A stretch of 41,218 nt of DNA from Bacteroidaceae bacterium (GCA_017958545.1 JAGDCM010000032.1:1-41218), one strand, 5' to 3'. Numbered from the stretch's first letter, positions 1 through 7,746 are shown. Program-made: numbers and translations. Notes: generated by a model from the sequence alone, not told the origin.

Positions 1-1
1 C

Positions 2-526
2 CAGCATGGGCATGTGGATTATCTCATCAACAATGCCTTGCCACTGATGAAGGGCATAGACGAATGCAGTTATGAGGAGTTTCAATATGCCCTAAGTGTA
101 GGAGTCACGGCACCGTTCTATCTAACAAAACTCTTTGCTTCACATTTCGCAAAGGGAGCGGCCGTAGTCAATATATCTTCTTCGCGTGACCGTATGAGTC
201 AGCCGCAGATGGAAAGCTATACGGCAGCAAAAGGTGGCATTGCGGCTTTGACTCACGCCTTGGCAGTCAGTCTTGCCGGTAAGGTGCGAGTAAATAGCAT
301 CTCACCGGGATGGATTGATACTGCCTACACTGTATATGAAGGTCCCGATGCCATTCAGCAGCCGGCAGGACGTGTGGGCAATCCATTGGATATAGCCAAT
401 ATGGTGCTCTTTCTCTGCTCAGGCAAGGCTGGATTCATCACGGGCGAGAACATCTGCATCGACGGAGGCATGACCCGCCAGATGATTTATCATGGCGACA
501 ATGGTTGGACTCTAAGTTGTTTGTAA
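2..526 (+). CDS. Short-chain dehydrogenase/reductase (SDR), 5' end outside window
   Basis: C-terminal part of a classical SDR oxidoreductase, a soluble NAD(P)-dependent enzyme; substrate unknown. The frame is open from base 2 and reads HGHVDYLINNA, so the gene starts upstream of the window and the GTG at 14 is not a real start. Visible are the NNA motif that follows the missing Rossmann glycine motif, a catalytic Ser in NISSS, the YTAAK (YxxxK) catalytic pair, the SPGWIDT segment after the active site, and the conserved tail GFITGENICIDGG. About 175 of the usual 240-250 residues are present. A coding tail remnant and then a YjbR-family gene follow on the same strand. The family call is secure; the substrate cannot be inferred from the sequence. 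Confidence 0.9.
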   Translation, partial: QHGHVDYLINNALPLMKGIDECSYEEFQYALSVGVTAPFYLTKLFASHFAKGAAVVNISSSRDRMSQPQMESYTAAKGGIAALTHALAVSLAGKVRVNSISPGWIDTAYTVYEGPDAIQQPAGRVGNPLDIANMVLFLCSGKAGFITGENICIDGGMTRQMIYHGDNGWTLSCL

Positions 527-566
527 AGATCAAAGGCCGATAACCGATTATGAATCCAATTGCCAT

Positions 567-611
567 CTAAGTGAAGCTTGGCAATCATATAGTAGTTATC
601 GGAATAAATAA
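567..611 (+). pseudogene. C-terminal coding remnant (SEAWQSYxSYRNK tail), copy 1
   Basis: This short stretch reads LSEAWQSYSSYRNK then TAA and has no start or body. A second copy lies at 7789-7833. The two differ at several third codon positions (gct/gcc, tat/tac, cgg/cga) but keep the protein, which suggests both descend from the 3' end of the same real gene. I do not recognise the parent family. Confidence 0.5.
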
Positions 612-616
612 AAGAC

Positions 617-985
617 ATGAACATAGAAGACTATCGCGAGTATTGCCTGTCATTAGGCGAAGACATAGAAGAGAAACTGCCCTTCCAGAAGTTCAAAGGC
701 GGAGAGGGGGTATTGGTGTTCTACGTGATGGGACATATGTTCTCATTCTTCGATTGCAATGACTTCTCTGTCATATCGCTGAAATGCCAGCCTGAGCGCA
801 TCGAGGACCTGAAGGCACAGTATGAGTGTATTGGCAATCCGTACAACGAATCGCCCAAGCACTGGATAGGCATCAACCCAAATTCTGCGCCAGATGACTT
901 GCTAAAGGAGCTGACACGAAACTCTTTTGAGATTGTAAAGGCCAAGTATGCGAGTAAGCGAGGGCAAGTAACGTTTAAAGGTTAA
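617..985 (+). CDS. MmcQ/YjbR family protein
   Basis: A 122-residue protein of the MmcQ/YjbR family, whose members have a CyaY-like or double-wing DNA-binding-like fold and mostly unknown function. Typical features are the N-terminal MNIEDYREYCLSLG helix, the early LPFQKFKG segment, a central FSVISLKCQPERIEDL strand and helix, and the late KHWIGINPN motif before a C-terminal helix (LTRNSFEIVKAKY). Length matches the family. The final residues TFKG and the stop codon are encoded by a 13-bp direct repeat (973-1006), so the C-terminus may have been changed by repeat expansion. The SMR transporter starts 21 bases downstream and may be cotranscribed. The role is unknown. Confidence 0.85.
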   Translation: MNIEDYREYCLSLGEDIEEKLPFQKFKGGEGVLVFYVMGHMFSFFDCNDFSVISLKCQPERIEDLKAQYECIGNPYNESPKHWIGINPNSAPDDLLKELTRNSFEIVKAKYASKRGQVTFKG

Positions 986-1006
986 AGTTTAAAGGTTAAG
1001 GGTTAA
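973..1006 (+). repeat. Short direct repeat, 13 bp x2 plus partial
   Basis: Two identical 13-base copies of GTTTAAAGGTTAA (973-985 and 987-999) are followed by the partial copy GGGTTAA. The first copy supplies the stop codon of the YjbR gene and the array ends at the SMR start codon. Simple arrays of this sort recur at several places in the window. Confidence 0.7.
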
Positions 1007-1330
1007 ATGAACTGGATAGTATTGATTGTTGCAGGACTGTGTGAAGTAGGCTTCACATATAGTCTCGGGCGGGCAAAGGGTGTCACAGGCACGGAATGGT
1101 ACTCGTGGATCTCTGCATTTGCCGTTCTGTATGTACTTAGTGCCGTATTCCTTGCCAAAGCCACACAAACGATTCCATTAGGTACGGCATATCCCGTATG
1201 GACCGGTATCGGGGCTGTTGGTGCAGTACTCGTCGGAATATTCATATTCCGCGAGCCTGCAACCTTCTGGAGATTATTCTTCCTGACAACCCTCATCGTG
1301 TCGATTATCGGATTAAAAGCACTATCGTGA
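1007..1330 (+). CDS. Small multidrug resistance (SMR) family efflux protein
   Basis: A 107-residue inner-membrane protein with four predicted transmembrane helices, the right size for SMR dual-topology proton antiporters (EmrE / SugE-Gdx). The essential membrane-embedded glutamate is Glu13 in AGLCEVGF, at the family position. The conserved TQTIPLGTAYPVWTGIGAVG segment of helix 3 and the FREPATFWRL loop are clear. The spacing around Glu13 looks more like SugE/Gdx (guanidinium-type) than EmrE, but the substrate is not determined by what I can see. It is followed by an acyltransferase fossil and a flavodoxin-like gene on the same strand. The start is ATG. Confidence 0.9.
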   Translation: MNWIVLIVAGLCEVGFTYSLGRAKGVTGTEWYSWISAFAVLYVLSAVFLAKATQTIPLGTAYPVWTGIGAVGAVLVGIFIFREPATFWRLFFLTTLIVSIIGLKALS

Positions 1331-1334
1331 TTAA

Positions 1335-1433
1335 GCCGTAGTAGCAGCTGGTGCAGTAGTGACAAAAGACGTGGAGCCGAATACGATTGTTGGGGGTGTA
1401 CCTGCCAAAGTGATTAAAAAGATAGAAGTATAA
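1335..1433 (+). pseudogene. C-terminal fragment of a hexapeptide-repeat acyltransferase
   Basis: Between the SMR and flavodoxin genes one frame reads [17 protein letters not shown] followed by [11 protein letters not shown] and a TAA. This is the classic C-terminus of left-handed beta-helix acetyltransferases (maltose/galactoside O-acetyltransferase type: [22 protein letters not shown]). An in-frame TAA at 1332-1334 immediately precedes it, and no start or N-terminal part is present. It is therefore a decayed remnant of about 32 codons. Confidence 0.8.
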
Positions 1434-1436
1434 AAT

Positions 1437-1976
1437 ATGAAAAAGGTAATTGTGATATCTACGAGCCTTAGACGGGGCTCAAACAGCGACATGCTCGCCG
1501 ACAAGTTCGCAGAAGGCGCCAAGACCGCCGGCAACGAGGTAGAGAAGATTTCTCTTGTCGGCAAAAACATCCAGTTCTGTAAAGGTTGTTTCGGATGCGC
1601 CAAACAGGGCCGTTGCGTCATCAACGACGACGTGAACGACATTATGGCAAAGGTGTTGAAGGCTGATGTGGTATGCTGGGCTACGCCTATCTACTATTAC
1701 GAGATGAGCGGTCAAATGAAGACCCTCATAGACCGCATGAATGCGATGTATCCCATGGACTATCAGTTCCGCGATGTCTATATGCTGTCAACAGCAGCGG
1801 AAGACGAGGAGGATACCCCGACGAGAGCAGAAGCCGGCCTGAAAGGCTGGACAGACTGCTATCCAGAGAGCCGCCTGGCAGGCACACTCTTCTGCGGAGG
1901 TGTGAATGATGCCCGCGAGATAGAAGGCAATCCCAAACTGCAGGAGGCCTACGAGCTGGGCAAGAGCATAGGCTGA
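1437..1976 (+). CDS. Flavodoxin-like NAD(P)H/FMN reductase, iron-sulfur flavoprotein type
   Basis: A 179-residue soluble flavodoxin-fold protein. The N-terminal beta strand and phosphate loop VIVISTSLRRGSNSDMLA binds FMN phosphate. CKGCFGCAKQGRC is the cysteine-rich motif of iron-sulfur flavoprotein relatives, which either binds a cluster or is a redox vestige. TPIYYYEMSGQMKTLIDR is the conserved NADPH-dependent FMN reductase segment. Members reduce flavins, quinones or metals, or pass electrons; the actual substrate is unknown. ATG start; the upstream base pairs are an acyltransferase fossil, so this gene is probably expressed from upstream. The next gene has its own promoter. Confidence 0.9.
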   Translation: MKKVIVISTSLRRGSNSDMLADKFAEGAKTAGNEVEKISLVGKNIQFCKGCFGCAKQGRCVINDDVNDIMAKVLKADVVCWATPIYYYEMSGQMKTLIDRMNAMYPMDYQFRDVYMLSTAAEDEEDTPTRAEAGLKGWTDCYPESRLAGTLFCGGVNDAREIEGNPKLQEAYELGKSIG

Positions 1977-2097
1977 AATCTCGCCCAAATACTATCATGA
2001 TATTACAGAAGCATTTCAAACATATGACAGAATTGTTACGGAGCCAGTTGTAACAGCATTGTAACGTCAGTGTAATAAAGGCGTAACAATATTCCAT

Positions 2098-2105
2098 TAC
2101 CTTTG
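2098..2105 (+). promoter_or_regulatory. Bacteroidota -7 promoter element of the Na/Pi cotransporter
   Basis: TACCTTTG matches TAnnTTTG. Transcription would begin around 2112, just before the ATG at 2130. This argues against the alternative TTG start at 2103, which lies inside the element. I see no good -33 TTG at the ideal distance. Confidence 0.55.
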
Positions 2106-2129
2106 TCGCACAATTATAATGACAAAGGA

Positions 2130-3839
2130 ATGGTATTGATTATCAACATTTTCTCGCTTGTAGGTTCGCTGGCTTTGTTTCTCTTCGGAATGAAGACAAT
2201 GTCAGAGGGCCTTGAGAAGTTTGCGGGTGACCGCCTGCGCAGTATTCTGGCGGCTATGACCAAAAACCGTCTGATGGGTGTACTGACGGGTATTCTGATT
2301 ACGGCACTCATCCAGTCGTCGAGTGCAACGACGGTGATGGTGGTGAGCTTTGTAAATGCAGGACTGATGACGCTTGCCCAAAGTATCGGTGTTATCATGG
2401 GTGCCAACATCGGTACGACGGTGACAGCATGGATTATCTCTGCAGTTGGGTTTAAGGTGAACATTGCAGCCTTTGCCATCCCCTTGCTTGCTATCGGCAT
2501 GCCTCTTATTTTCAGCGGAAAAGGTAACAGAAAGAGTTTTGGAGAATTCATTTTCGGTTTTTCGTTTTTATTCATGGGATTAGCTTTCCTGCAGGAAGCT
2601 GCCACAGCGATGAACATCGGTGACATGGTGGCCGGTATGCTGGCCCACATGCCGCTAGACTCGTTCTTCACAATACTGCTATTCGTCATTGTCGGTGCAT
2701 TGGTGACGATGATTGTACAAGCTTCGGCTGCTACTATGGCCATTACGCTGATGCTCTTTGGCATGAACATCCCCGGCTTCGGCTTTGAGCAGGCTGCGGC
2801 ATTGGCGATGGGACAGAACATCGGTACAACCATCACAGCATTCATGGCTTCGCTCACTGCTAACACACAGGCACGTCGTGCCGCCCTGGCTCACATGTTC
2901 TTCAATGTGTTCGGTGTCGTGGCGTTTCTTATCGTATTCTATCCGGCCTGCGATGCCGTCAGTTGGTTTGTCGACAGTGTGATGGGCGGTGGCAACGACC
3001 TATTCAAGCTTTCAGCCTTCCACAGTGCTTTCAACATCATCAACACGCTGCTGCTCATCGGTTTTGTGAAACAAATCGAGATGTTCGTCTGCAAGGTTCT
3101 ACCGATGAAGACTCAGGACGAAGACTATCGTCTGCGCTTCATTAGTGGCGGTCTGCTCTCCACGGCAGAGCTCAGCATCATGGAGGCAGAGAAGGAAATA
3201 CACCACTTTGCGGAGCGTTGCCAGCGGATGTTCGGCTTCGTACCGGAACTGATGCAGACGGAGGACGAGACGGAGTTCAACAAACTCTTCTCGCGCATCG
3301 GAAAATATGAGAACATCACAGATTCGATGGAGATGGAGATTGCCGCCTATCTGAACAAGGTGAGCGAGGGACGGCTGTCTGATGCTTCGAAGGCTCAGAT
3401 TCAGAAGATGCTACGCCAGATTACGGAACTGGAGTCCATCGGCGACTCGGTGTATAACCTCGGCCGCACACTGAACCGCCACCGCATGCACTGTCAGGAT
3501 GCCTTTACGCCGGAACAGACACAGCACATGCAGACGATGCTAGACCTCGTGGGAGATTCATTGGAAGAAATGATGAAACGCATAAATCAGAGTGCAGCAA
3601 CGACCAATATTACGAAATCCATCAACATCGAGCACGAAATCAACAACTACCGCAAACAACTACGCAACCAAAACCTTCACGATGTAAATGCCGGCCTCTA
3701 CAACTATCAGCTCGGTGTGTTCTACGTCGACTTCATCTCTGAATGTGAGCGCCTAGCCGACTATGTGATGAACGTAGTACAGGCAGGAAAAGGCCTTAAC
3801 AACGATTTTGGAGACAGCCCCAGAAACGGACAGGATTAA
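2130..3839 (+). CDS. Na/phosphate cotransporter family protein (NptA/YjbB type) with PhoU-like tail
   Basis: A 569-residue inner-membrane Na+-dependent phosphate transporter. The N-terminal half has the duplicated transporter core with the signature QSSSATTVMVVSF in repeat 1 and VQASAATMAITLMLF in repeat 2, plus the glycine-rich MGANIGTTVTAW and MGQNIGTTITAF loops. The C-terminal about 230 residues form a PhoU-like helical domain (segments such as ITDSMEMEIAAYLNKVSEG and ITELESIGDSVYNLGRTL). The ATG at 2130 is preferred to a TTG at 2103 because the promoter element overlaps the latter. It converges on the histidine kinase gene with a 4-base overlap of the stop codons (shared TTAA). The neighbouring PhoB-like regulator suggests control by phosphate (inference). 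Confidence 0.93.
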   Translation: MVLIINIFSLVGSLALFLFGMKTMSEGLEKFAGDRLRSILAAMTKNRLMGVLTGILITALIQSSSATTVMVVSFVNAGLMTLAQSIGVIMGANIGTTVTAWIISAVGFKVNIAAFAIPLLAIGMPLIFSGKGNRKSFGEFIFGFSFLFMGLAFLQEAATAMNIGDMVAGMLAHMPLDSFFTILLFVIVGALVTMIVQASAATMAITLMLFGMNIPGFGFEQAAALAMGQNIGTTITAFMASLTANTQARRAALAHMFFNVFGVVAFLIVFYPACDAVSWFVDSVMGGGNDLFKLSAFHSAFNIINTLLLIGFVKQIEMFVCKVLPMKTQDEDYRLRFISGGLLSTAELSIMEAEKEIHHFAERCQRMFGFVPELMQTEDETEFNKLFSRIGKYENITDSMEMEIAAYLNKVSEGRLSDASKAQIQKMLRQITELESIGDSVYNLGRTLNRHRMHCQDAFTPEQTQHMQTMLDLVGDSLEEMMKRINQSAATTNITKSINIEHEINNYRKQLRNQNLHDVNAGLYNYQLGVFYVDFISECERLADYVMNVVQAGKGLNNDFGDSPRNGQD

Positions 3840-5275
3840 AACCTCGCGAGAGTGAAGCGGACAGTGAGCCCGCCGCCCGGTGACAATTGTGCGCTTACCG
3901 TTCCCCCGTGGACAGCAACTGCGTTTTTCACGATGGCAAGACCGAGACCGGTTCCGCCGAGTTTACGCGAGCGGCCCTTGTCTGCGCGGTAGAAGCGCTC
4001 AAAAAGGTGTTCCAGGTGCTGCGCTTCTACACCAGGGCCGTTGTCACTGATAAGAAACTCGTAGAAATGACGGCCTTCTGATTCCGCCTCTTTGCAGACA
4101 ATATCGAGGCGCGAGGCACCTGTGGCATAGGCTATGGCATTGTCTATAAGATTGCGGAAGATGCTGTAGAGCAGGCTGGCATCTCCGAGGACTTCTACAT
4201 GACTGGGCGCCTGTAGCGACGGGGCGATGCCTTTTTCATGAAGTTGCAGAGCAGTATCGTCGAGGACGCTCTGAATGACTTGCAGAACATTCACCTGATG
4301 ATAGTCTTCACGCGAGTGTTTGTCATCCATCTCGTCCAGTTTGGTGAGCGCACTCATGTCTTGCAGCAATTTGCTCATACGCTCACTTTGGGCGTAGCAG
4401 CGCTCCAGGAAATGTTTCTTCTTGTCCTCCGACATGTCGGGATGGTCGAGGATGCTCTCCAGATAGCCGTGAATGCTGGCGGCAGGTGTCTTCAGTTCGT
4501 GAGCGGCATTTTGTGTGAGTTGGCGCTTGATGCGCACCTTGTCTTCCTCTGAATGACGAAGTTTCCAATAGAGCATGATAATTGTGTGGCTGATGTCACC
4601 CAACTCGTCATCAGGCAGATGTCGTTCCAGTTCGTGATCCAGTTCCTCGCCCTCTTCTGCCTTAACGGCGAATTCACGCAGATAACCGATATGACGACTG
4701 ATGCGTCGAGTACTCAGGTATAGCACGATGCCCAGCATCAGGGTCAGGGCAATGGCAAAGTAGATGTAAGTATTGTCGGCTTGAAGCGAACGCGTCAATT
4801 CGGCAGAATATGGTACGGCAGCACGCACAATGAAATCACCGAAACGAGTGGCAGAATAGAAATATGTCTCGTGGGTGGACTGCGACAAGCGCTTGATATC
4901 GTAACCGTTGCCATCACGCAATGCCTGCTGGATTTCCGTTCGCTGAAGATGGTTGCCCAACGAATCTGGATTGGCGTCATAGCTGTCAAGAATGACCCGC
5001 CCGTGCCTGTCGATAATCGATACACGCAGACCCTCCATTCTATGCCGTCCCACATAGTCGCGAAAGAGATGGTCATTGGTCAAACTGTCCTCACCCAGCG
5101 TCTGCACCATCTCGTAGTTGTACATCTGCAGCCTGGAGTGTAATATATCAATCTTATACTCCTTCTCGCGCTGGTATTGATACACGCTGAAGCAGACAGC
5201 AAAGAGTACAAATACGCCTCCTACACTATACAACAGGCTACGTTGAAAGGATTTAGTCCGCAAAGTAGTAGCCAT
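3836..5275 (-). CDS. Sensor histidine kinase, PhoR-like
   Basis: A 479-residue membrane sensor kinase. It has an N-terminal transmembrane helix (SLLYSVGGVFVLFAVCFSVY), a periplasmic region of about 130 residues, a second helix (YIYFAIALTLMLGIVLYLS), a HAMP-like linker, a dimerisation domain with the phospho-acceptor His in NAAHELKTPAASIHGY, then the N box (FRNLIDNAIAYA), G1 (DNGPGVE) and G2 (GGTGLGLAIVKNAV) of the HATPase. I chose the ATG at 5275 (MATTLRTKSF), which overlaps the regulator by 23 bases; an upstream ATG at 5305 would overlap by 53. It is cotranscribed with the OmpR-family regulator and converges on the phosphate cotransporter. A PhoR role is inference from context. Confidence 0.92.
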   Translation of the reverse strand: MATTLRTKSFQRSLLYSVGGVFVLFAVCFSVYQYQREKEYKIDILHSRLQMYNYEMVQTLGEDSLTNDHLFRDYVGRHRMEGLRVSIIDRHGRVILDSYDANPDSLGNHLQRTEIQQALRDGNGYDIKRLSQSTHETYFYSATRFGDFIVRAAVPYSAELTRSLQADNTYIYFAIALTLMLGIVLYLSTRRISRHIGYLREFAVKAEEGEELDHELERHLPDDELGDISHTIIMLYWKLRHSEEDKVRIKRQLTQNAAHELKTPAASIHGYLESILDHPDMSEDKKKHFLERCYAQSERMSKLLQDMSALTKLDEMDDKHSREDYHQVNVLQVIQSVLDDTALQLHEKGIAPSLQAPSHVEVLGDASLLYSIFRNLIDNAIAYATGASRLDIVCKEAESEGRHFYEFLISDNGPGVEAQHLEHLFERFYRADKGRSRKLGGTGLGLAIVKNAVAVHGGTVSAQLSPGGGLTVRFTLARF

Positions 5276-5951
5276 AGCCAACACGTGTCTTAATCTGTTT
5301 GCCATAAGGGCCTATCTTTTTCCGCAGTCGGGTGATGTTCACATCCACCGTACGGTCGAGCACCAGCACATCATGCGGCCAGCAATATTTCAGTAGGTCT
5401 TCCCGCGAGAACACCCTGCCGGGATGCTGGAGGAAGAACGACAATAATTCGAACTCCAGTTTCGTGCATATCAGTTCCTCACCATCGAGGGCGACGGTCT
5501 TCGCGTTCAGGTCGAGCACGATGCCCTCATAACAAATCCTGTTGTTTGAAGCAGATGAGGGTTTTTCTTCCAGTGGGGACAAGGTGCGGGCTGTCCGTCT
5601 GAGCACAGCTCTGATTCTGGCCTTCACCTCCTTTATGCTCAACGGTTTAGCAATATAGTCATCAGCTCCGATATTCAACCCCTTCACCAGACTGTCCTCT
5701 CCATCGAGCGCCGTAATGAAAATGATGGGAATCTGCGCTGTAGCAGGACTATCCTTCAACCGACGCGCCATCTGGAATCCCGACATCTCTCCCATCATCA
5801 CATCCAACAGAATCAGCGAATATTCATGCAAAGGAAGTTGGAGTGCCTCTTCTGCCGAATTAGCCGTCACGACCTCAAAACCTTCAGTCTCAAGGTTGTA
5901 TTGCAAAATCTCACAGATATCCTGTTCGTCGTCTACAACAAGTATTTTCAT
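5253..5951 (-). CDS. OmpR/PhoB-family response regulator
   Basis: A 232-residue cytoplasmic DNA-binding response regulator. The receiver domain (1-118) has the acidic pair D7/D8, phospho-acceptor D50 (LILLD), switch T80 and K102. The winged-helix domain (about 133-232) shows CTKLEFELLSFFLQHPGRVFSRE, the recognition-helix region DRTVDVNITRLRKKIG, and the terminal hairpin TRVGYGYYF. Its ATG shares one base with the stop of the upstream small gene, so translation is probably coupled. It partners the adjoining kinase. PhoB function is suggested by the neighbouring phosphate cotransporter only; RprY-like stress regulation is an alternative. Confidence 0.93.
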   Translation of the reverse strand: MKILVVDDEQDICEILQYNLETEGFEVVTANSAEEALQLPLHEYSLILLDVMMGEMSGFQMARRLKDSPATAQIPIIFITALDGEDSLVKGLNIGADDYIAKPLSIKEVKARIRAVLRRTARTLSPLEEKPSSASNNRICYEGIVLDLNAKTVALDGEELICTKLEFELLSFFLQHPGRVFSREDLLKYCWPHDVLVLDRTVDVNITRLRKKIGPYGKQIKTRVGYGYYFAD

Positions 5952-6268
5952 CAGTCACATGTATTTATATATTCTATCTTTAATTCTTCGCTGACATCTA
6001 AGTCATCGTGAAAGCCGTCATCGTACTTATAGACGATACGCAAGCCGCGATAAGTTGAGGGGACTTTCAACACTTCGAGCAGATGCCATTTGGGATAGCC
6101 AAAGTCGTAGGACTTCCTGTCAAGGATGATGCGATTGGAAACAAAGTCAAAATGGTAATAGCCTCCACCGACACATTGGTCTCCCGGCTTCAGCAGATGC
6201 CTGTGCTGGTCCACCATACCAAGGCGAAAGTAGCCTTCCATCGTGATTATGAATTTGGGTTGTAGCAT
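5951..6268 (-). CDS. Small conserved-looking protein of unknown function
   Basis: A 105-residue protein I do not recognise. It has no signal peptide or membrane segment and is rich in aromatic residues and charge (GGYYHFDFVSNRIILDRKSY, then FGYPKWHLLEVLKVPSTYRG, then an acidic C-terminal part). That composition suggests a compact beta-rich cytoplasmic domain. Its stop codon overlaps the ATG of the response regulator by one base (TGATG), which supports it being a real gene and the first member of the regulator-kinase operon. It begins 4 bases after the HxlR stop, but HxlR has its own promoter. A role as an accessory to the two-component system is only a guess. Confidence 0.6.
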   Translation of the reverse strand: MLQPKFIITMEGYFRLGMVDQHRHLLKPGDQCVGGGYYHFDFVSNRIILDRKSYDFGYPKWHLLEVLKVPSTYRGLRIVYKYDDGFHDDLDVSEELKIEYINTCD

Positions 6269-6272
6269 GCTG

Positions 6273-6617
6273 TTAATCTGTCACCACCTCTTTAAAATGC
6301 TCCTTGCCCCAGGTTATCAGGGCCTCTATCGCCGGCATCAGTGACTTGCCGGTATCCGTCAGCGAATACTCCACCCGTGGAGGAACCTCCGGATAGACTT
6401 CACGATGAACTAGGTGGCTCTGCTCCAGATTCTTCAGAGTCTGCGAAAGCATCTTCTGGGAGCAGTCTGTCATTAGACGGTGTATTTCATTAAAGCGCAA
6501 GATATCCGTATCGCTGGTGTGTAGCATATAGAGCACCAACATTGACCACTTGTCACCGAAACGACTCACTACTTGCCTGATAGGACAGGCAAAATACTGT
6601 GCCTTAATATCTGCCAT
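6273..6617 (-). CDS. HxlR-family transcriptional regulator
   Basis: A 114-residue winged-helix regulator of the HxlR family. It begins MADIKAQYFACPIRQVVSRF, with the family N-terminal Cys (CPIRQ, the redox-sensing Cys position of YodB/HypR-type members), the conserved GDKWSMLVLYML helix, the recognition region CSQKMLSQTLKNLE and the wing YPEVPPRVEYSLTDTG. The ATG at 6617 is chosen because a promoter -7 element lies at 6634-6641, inside the longer open frame. It diverges from a cupin / PNPOx-like pair, which it probably controls from the shared region (inference), perhaps in response to electrophile or oxidative stress. Confidence 0.9.
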   Translation of the reverse strand: MADIKAQYFACPIRQVVSRFGDKWSMLVLYMLHTSDTDILRFNEIHRLMTDCSQKMLSQTLKNLEQSHLVHREVYPEVPPRVEYSLTDTGKSLMPAIEALITWGKEHFKEVVTD

Positions 6618-6633
6618 AACCATTGATTTTTCG

Positions 6634-6663
6634 CAAAGGTAACAAAAAGATACCAAGTTACAA
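6634..6663 (-). promoter_or_regulatory. Promoter of the HxlR gene
   Basis: On the minus strand the -33 TTG (6661-6663) is followed after 19 bases by TACCTTTG (6634-6641), a full Bacteroidota promoter. It sets the regulator start at 6617 or 6623. Confidence 0.65.
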
Positions 6664-6727
6664 TATTACACTATGTTAATATAAGTTAAAGTAGTTTTTC
6701 CTGAAGTCCGAATTTATCACAATTCCT

Positions 6728-6756
6728 ACTTTTTGGTAACTATGCCACTAAAAAGT
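6728..6756. promoter_or_regulatory. Candidate HxlR operator (inverted repeat)
   Basis: ACTTTTTGGT (6728-6737) and ACTAAAAAGT (6747-6756) form a 10-base inverted repeat with one mismatch and a 9-base spacer. It sits between the two divergent promoters and just upstream of the cupin -33 element. HxlR proteins bind such dyads as dimers; assignment to this regulator is inference. Confidence 0.4.
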
Positions 6757-6762
6757 GCCTTC

Positions 6763-6793
6763 TTGCGTGAGTTTTTTTTTCGCCGTACCTTTG
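6763..6793 (+). promoter_or_regulatory. Promoter of the cupin gene
   Basis: TTG at 6763-6765, 20 bases of spacer with a long T run, then TACCTTTG at 6786-6793. This is a textbook Bacteroidota promoter, about 35 bases before the ATG. Confidence 0.75.
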
Positions 6794-6831
6794 CAGCGTC
6801 AAAACAAAAAACAATATAAAACTTAGAAAAA

Positions 6832-7287
6832 ATGAAACAGATTGAGACTATTAAGGAAGGTAAGAACTTCAAGGCCGTGAGTGTTGGTAAGGTTAATGAG
6901 ATCATTGAGCATGAGTTGCCAATGGGCCCAGATGTCATCATCAAGGGTAAGGTGTTCGCTGGGCAGGCTGCAGGTGCAACCGGCAGTGAACTGAGTTTTC
7001 AGACGCTCGTTCCCGGTCAGGACAGCGGTTTCCTGCACACTCACAAGACTCACGAGGAACTGTACATTATCCTGAAAGGTGAAGGCCGGTATCAGGTGGA
7101 CGGTGAGATATTCCCCGTCAGCGAGGGCACCATTATCCGCGTTGCTCCTGATGGTAAGCGTGCGCTGAAGAACAATGGCAGCGAGAACCTGACCATGCTC
7201 TGCATCCAGTATAAAGCTAATGCCTTCACAGAGGCTGACAGCCCGATGACTGATGGTGTCATCCTGCAGGACGAACTGAAATGGTAA
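6832..7287 (+). CDS. Cupin-domain protein
   Basis: A 151-residue single-domain cupin, cytoplasmic. The metal-binding cupin motif 1 is seen as the HTHKTHEELYIILKGEG segment (two His plus Glu), and motif 2 as EIFPVSEGTIIRVAPDGKRAL, where the usual final His position reads less clearly. Function among such proteins ranges from dioxygenase or isomerase to sensor. It is expressed from its own promoter, divergent from the HxlR regulator. The PNPOx-like gene downstream overlaps its end by 7 bases (or follows at 7293), so the pair is an operon. A stress-related redox role is inference from the regulator family. Confidence 0.88.
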   Translation: MKQIETIKEGKNFKAVSVGKVNEIIEHELPMGPDVIIKGKVFAGQAAGATGSELSFQTLVPGQDSGFLHTHKTHEELYIILKGEGRYQVDGEIFPVSEGTIIRVAPDGKRALKNNGSENLTMLCIQYKANAFTEADSPMTDGVILQDELKW

Positions 7288-7733
7288 ACGAGATGTTTGA
7301 CAAAGCAATTCAGTTTCTTAAAGACCATAAGGAGGTCGCCTTCGCTACCAGCGAGGGCGACCTGCCTAAATTACGCATCTTCCAAATCATGAAGATGGAA
7401 GGGCATGTGCTCTACTTCGCCACTTCCGCAGAGAAGGCTGTCTATAAGGAGTTACGCCAGAATCCCAATGTCGAGATACTGGCGTATGCTGATAATATTT
7501 CCGTCAGATGCTCTGGAATGGTGAACTTCAATGTGGAGGATGATGTGAAGCGATGGATATATGATAATAATCCCGTGCTACCTCGACTCTACACCAGTTA
7601 TGACAAGCTGGAGTACTTCTGCCTACCGATAGCAGAGATGGACTATTACGACCTCTCACCCACCCCACCTGTTTTTCAGCATTTCGACCTAATCGCAGGC
7701 GAAGTCGGACAGGGGGTTATAGGTGAGATTTAG
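7281..7733 (+). CDS. Pyridoxamine 5'-phosphate oxidase-like FMN-binding protein
   Basis: A 150-residue split-barrel flavin-binding protein of the PNPOx-like superfamily. The motif order is typical: FLKDHKEVAFATSEGDLPKLR, the strand HVLYFATSAEKAVYKELRQNP, then VEILAYADNISVRCSGMV. These small members often bind FMN or F420 and act as flavin reductases or unknown oxidases. The first ATG (7281) overlaps the cupin stop; an ATG at 7293 (MFDKAIQFLKDH) avoids overlap and is equally plausible. It shares the cupin promoter and probably the HxlR control. The C-terminus (QHFDLIAGEVGQGVIGEI) ends normally. Confidence 0.88.
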   Translation: MVNEMFDKAIQFLKDHKEVAFATSEGDLPKLRIFQIMKMEGHVLYFATSAEKAVYKELRQNPNVEILAYADNISVRCSGMVNFNVEDDVKRWIYDNNPVLPRLYTSYDKLEYFCLPIAEMDYYDLSPTPPVFQHFDLIAGEVGQGVIGEI

Positions 7734-7746
7734 GCGACCATCGGTG

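Noticed and set aside
2103..2129. TTG at 2103 as start of the cotransporter
   Set aside because: It overlaps the TAnnTTTG promoter element; ATG 2130 fits the family N-terminus.
2114..2866. 250-residue open frame antisense to the Na/phosphate cotransporter
   Set aside because: Shadow of the real gene, Ala/Met/Ile-rich with no recognisable domain and no start signal.
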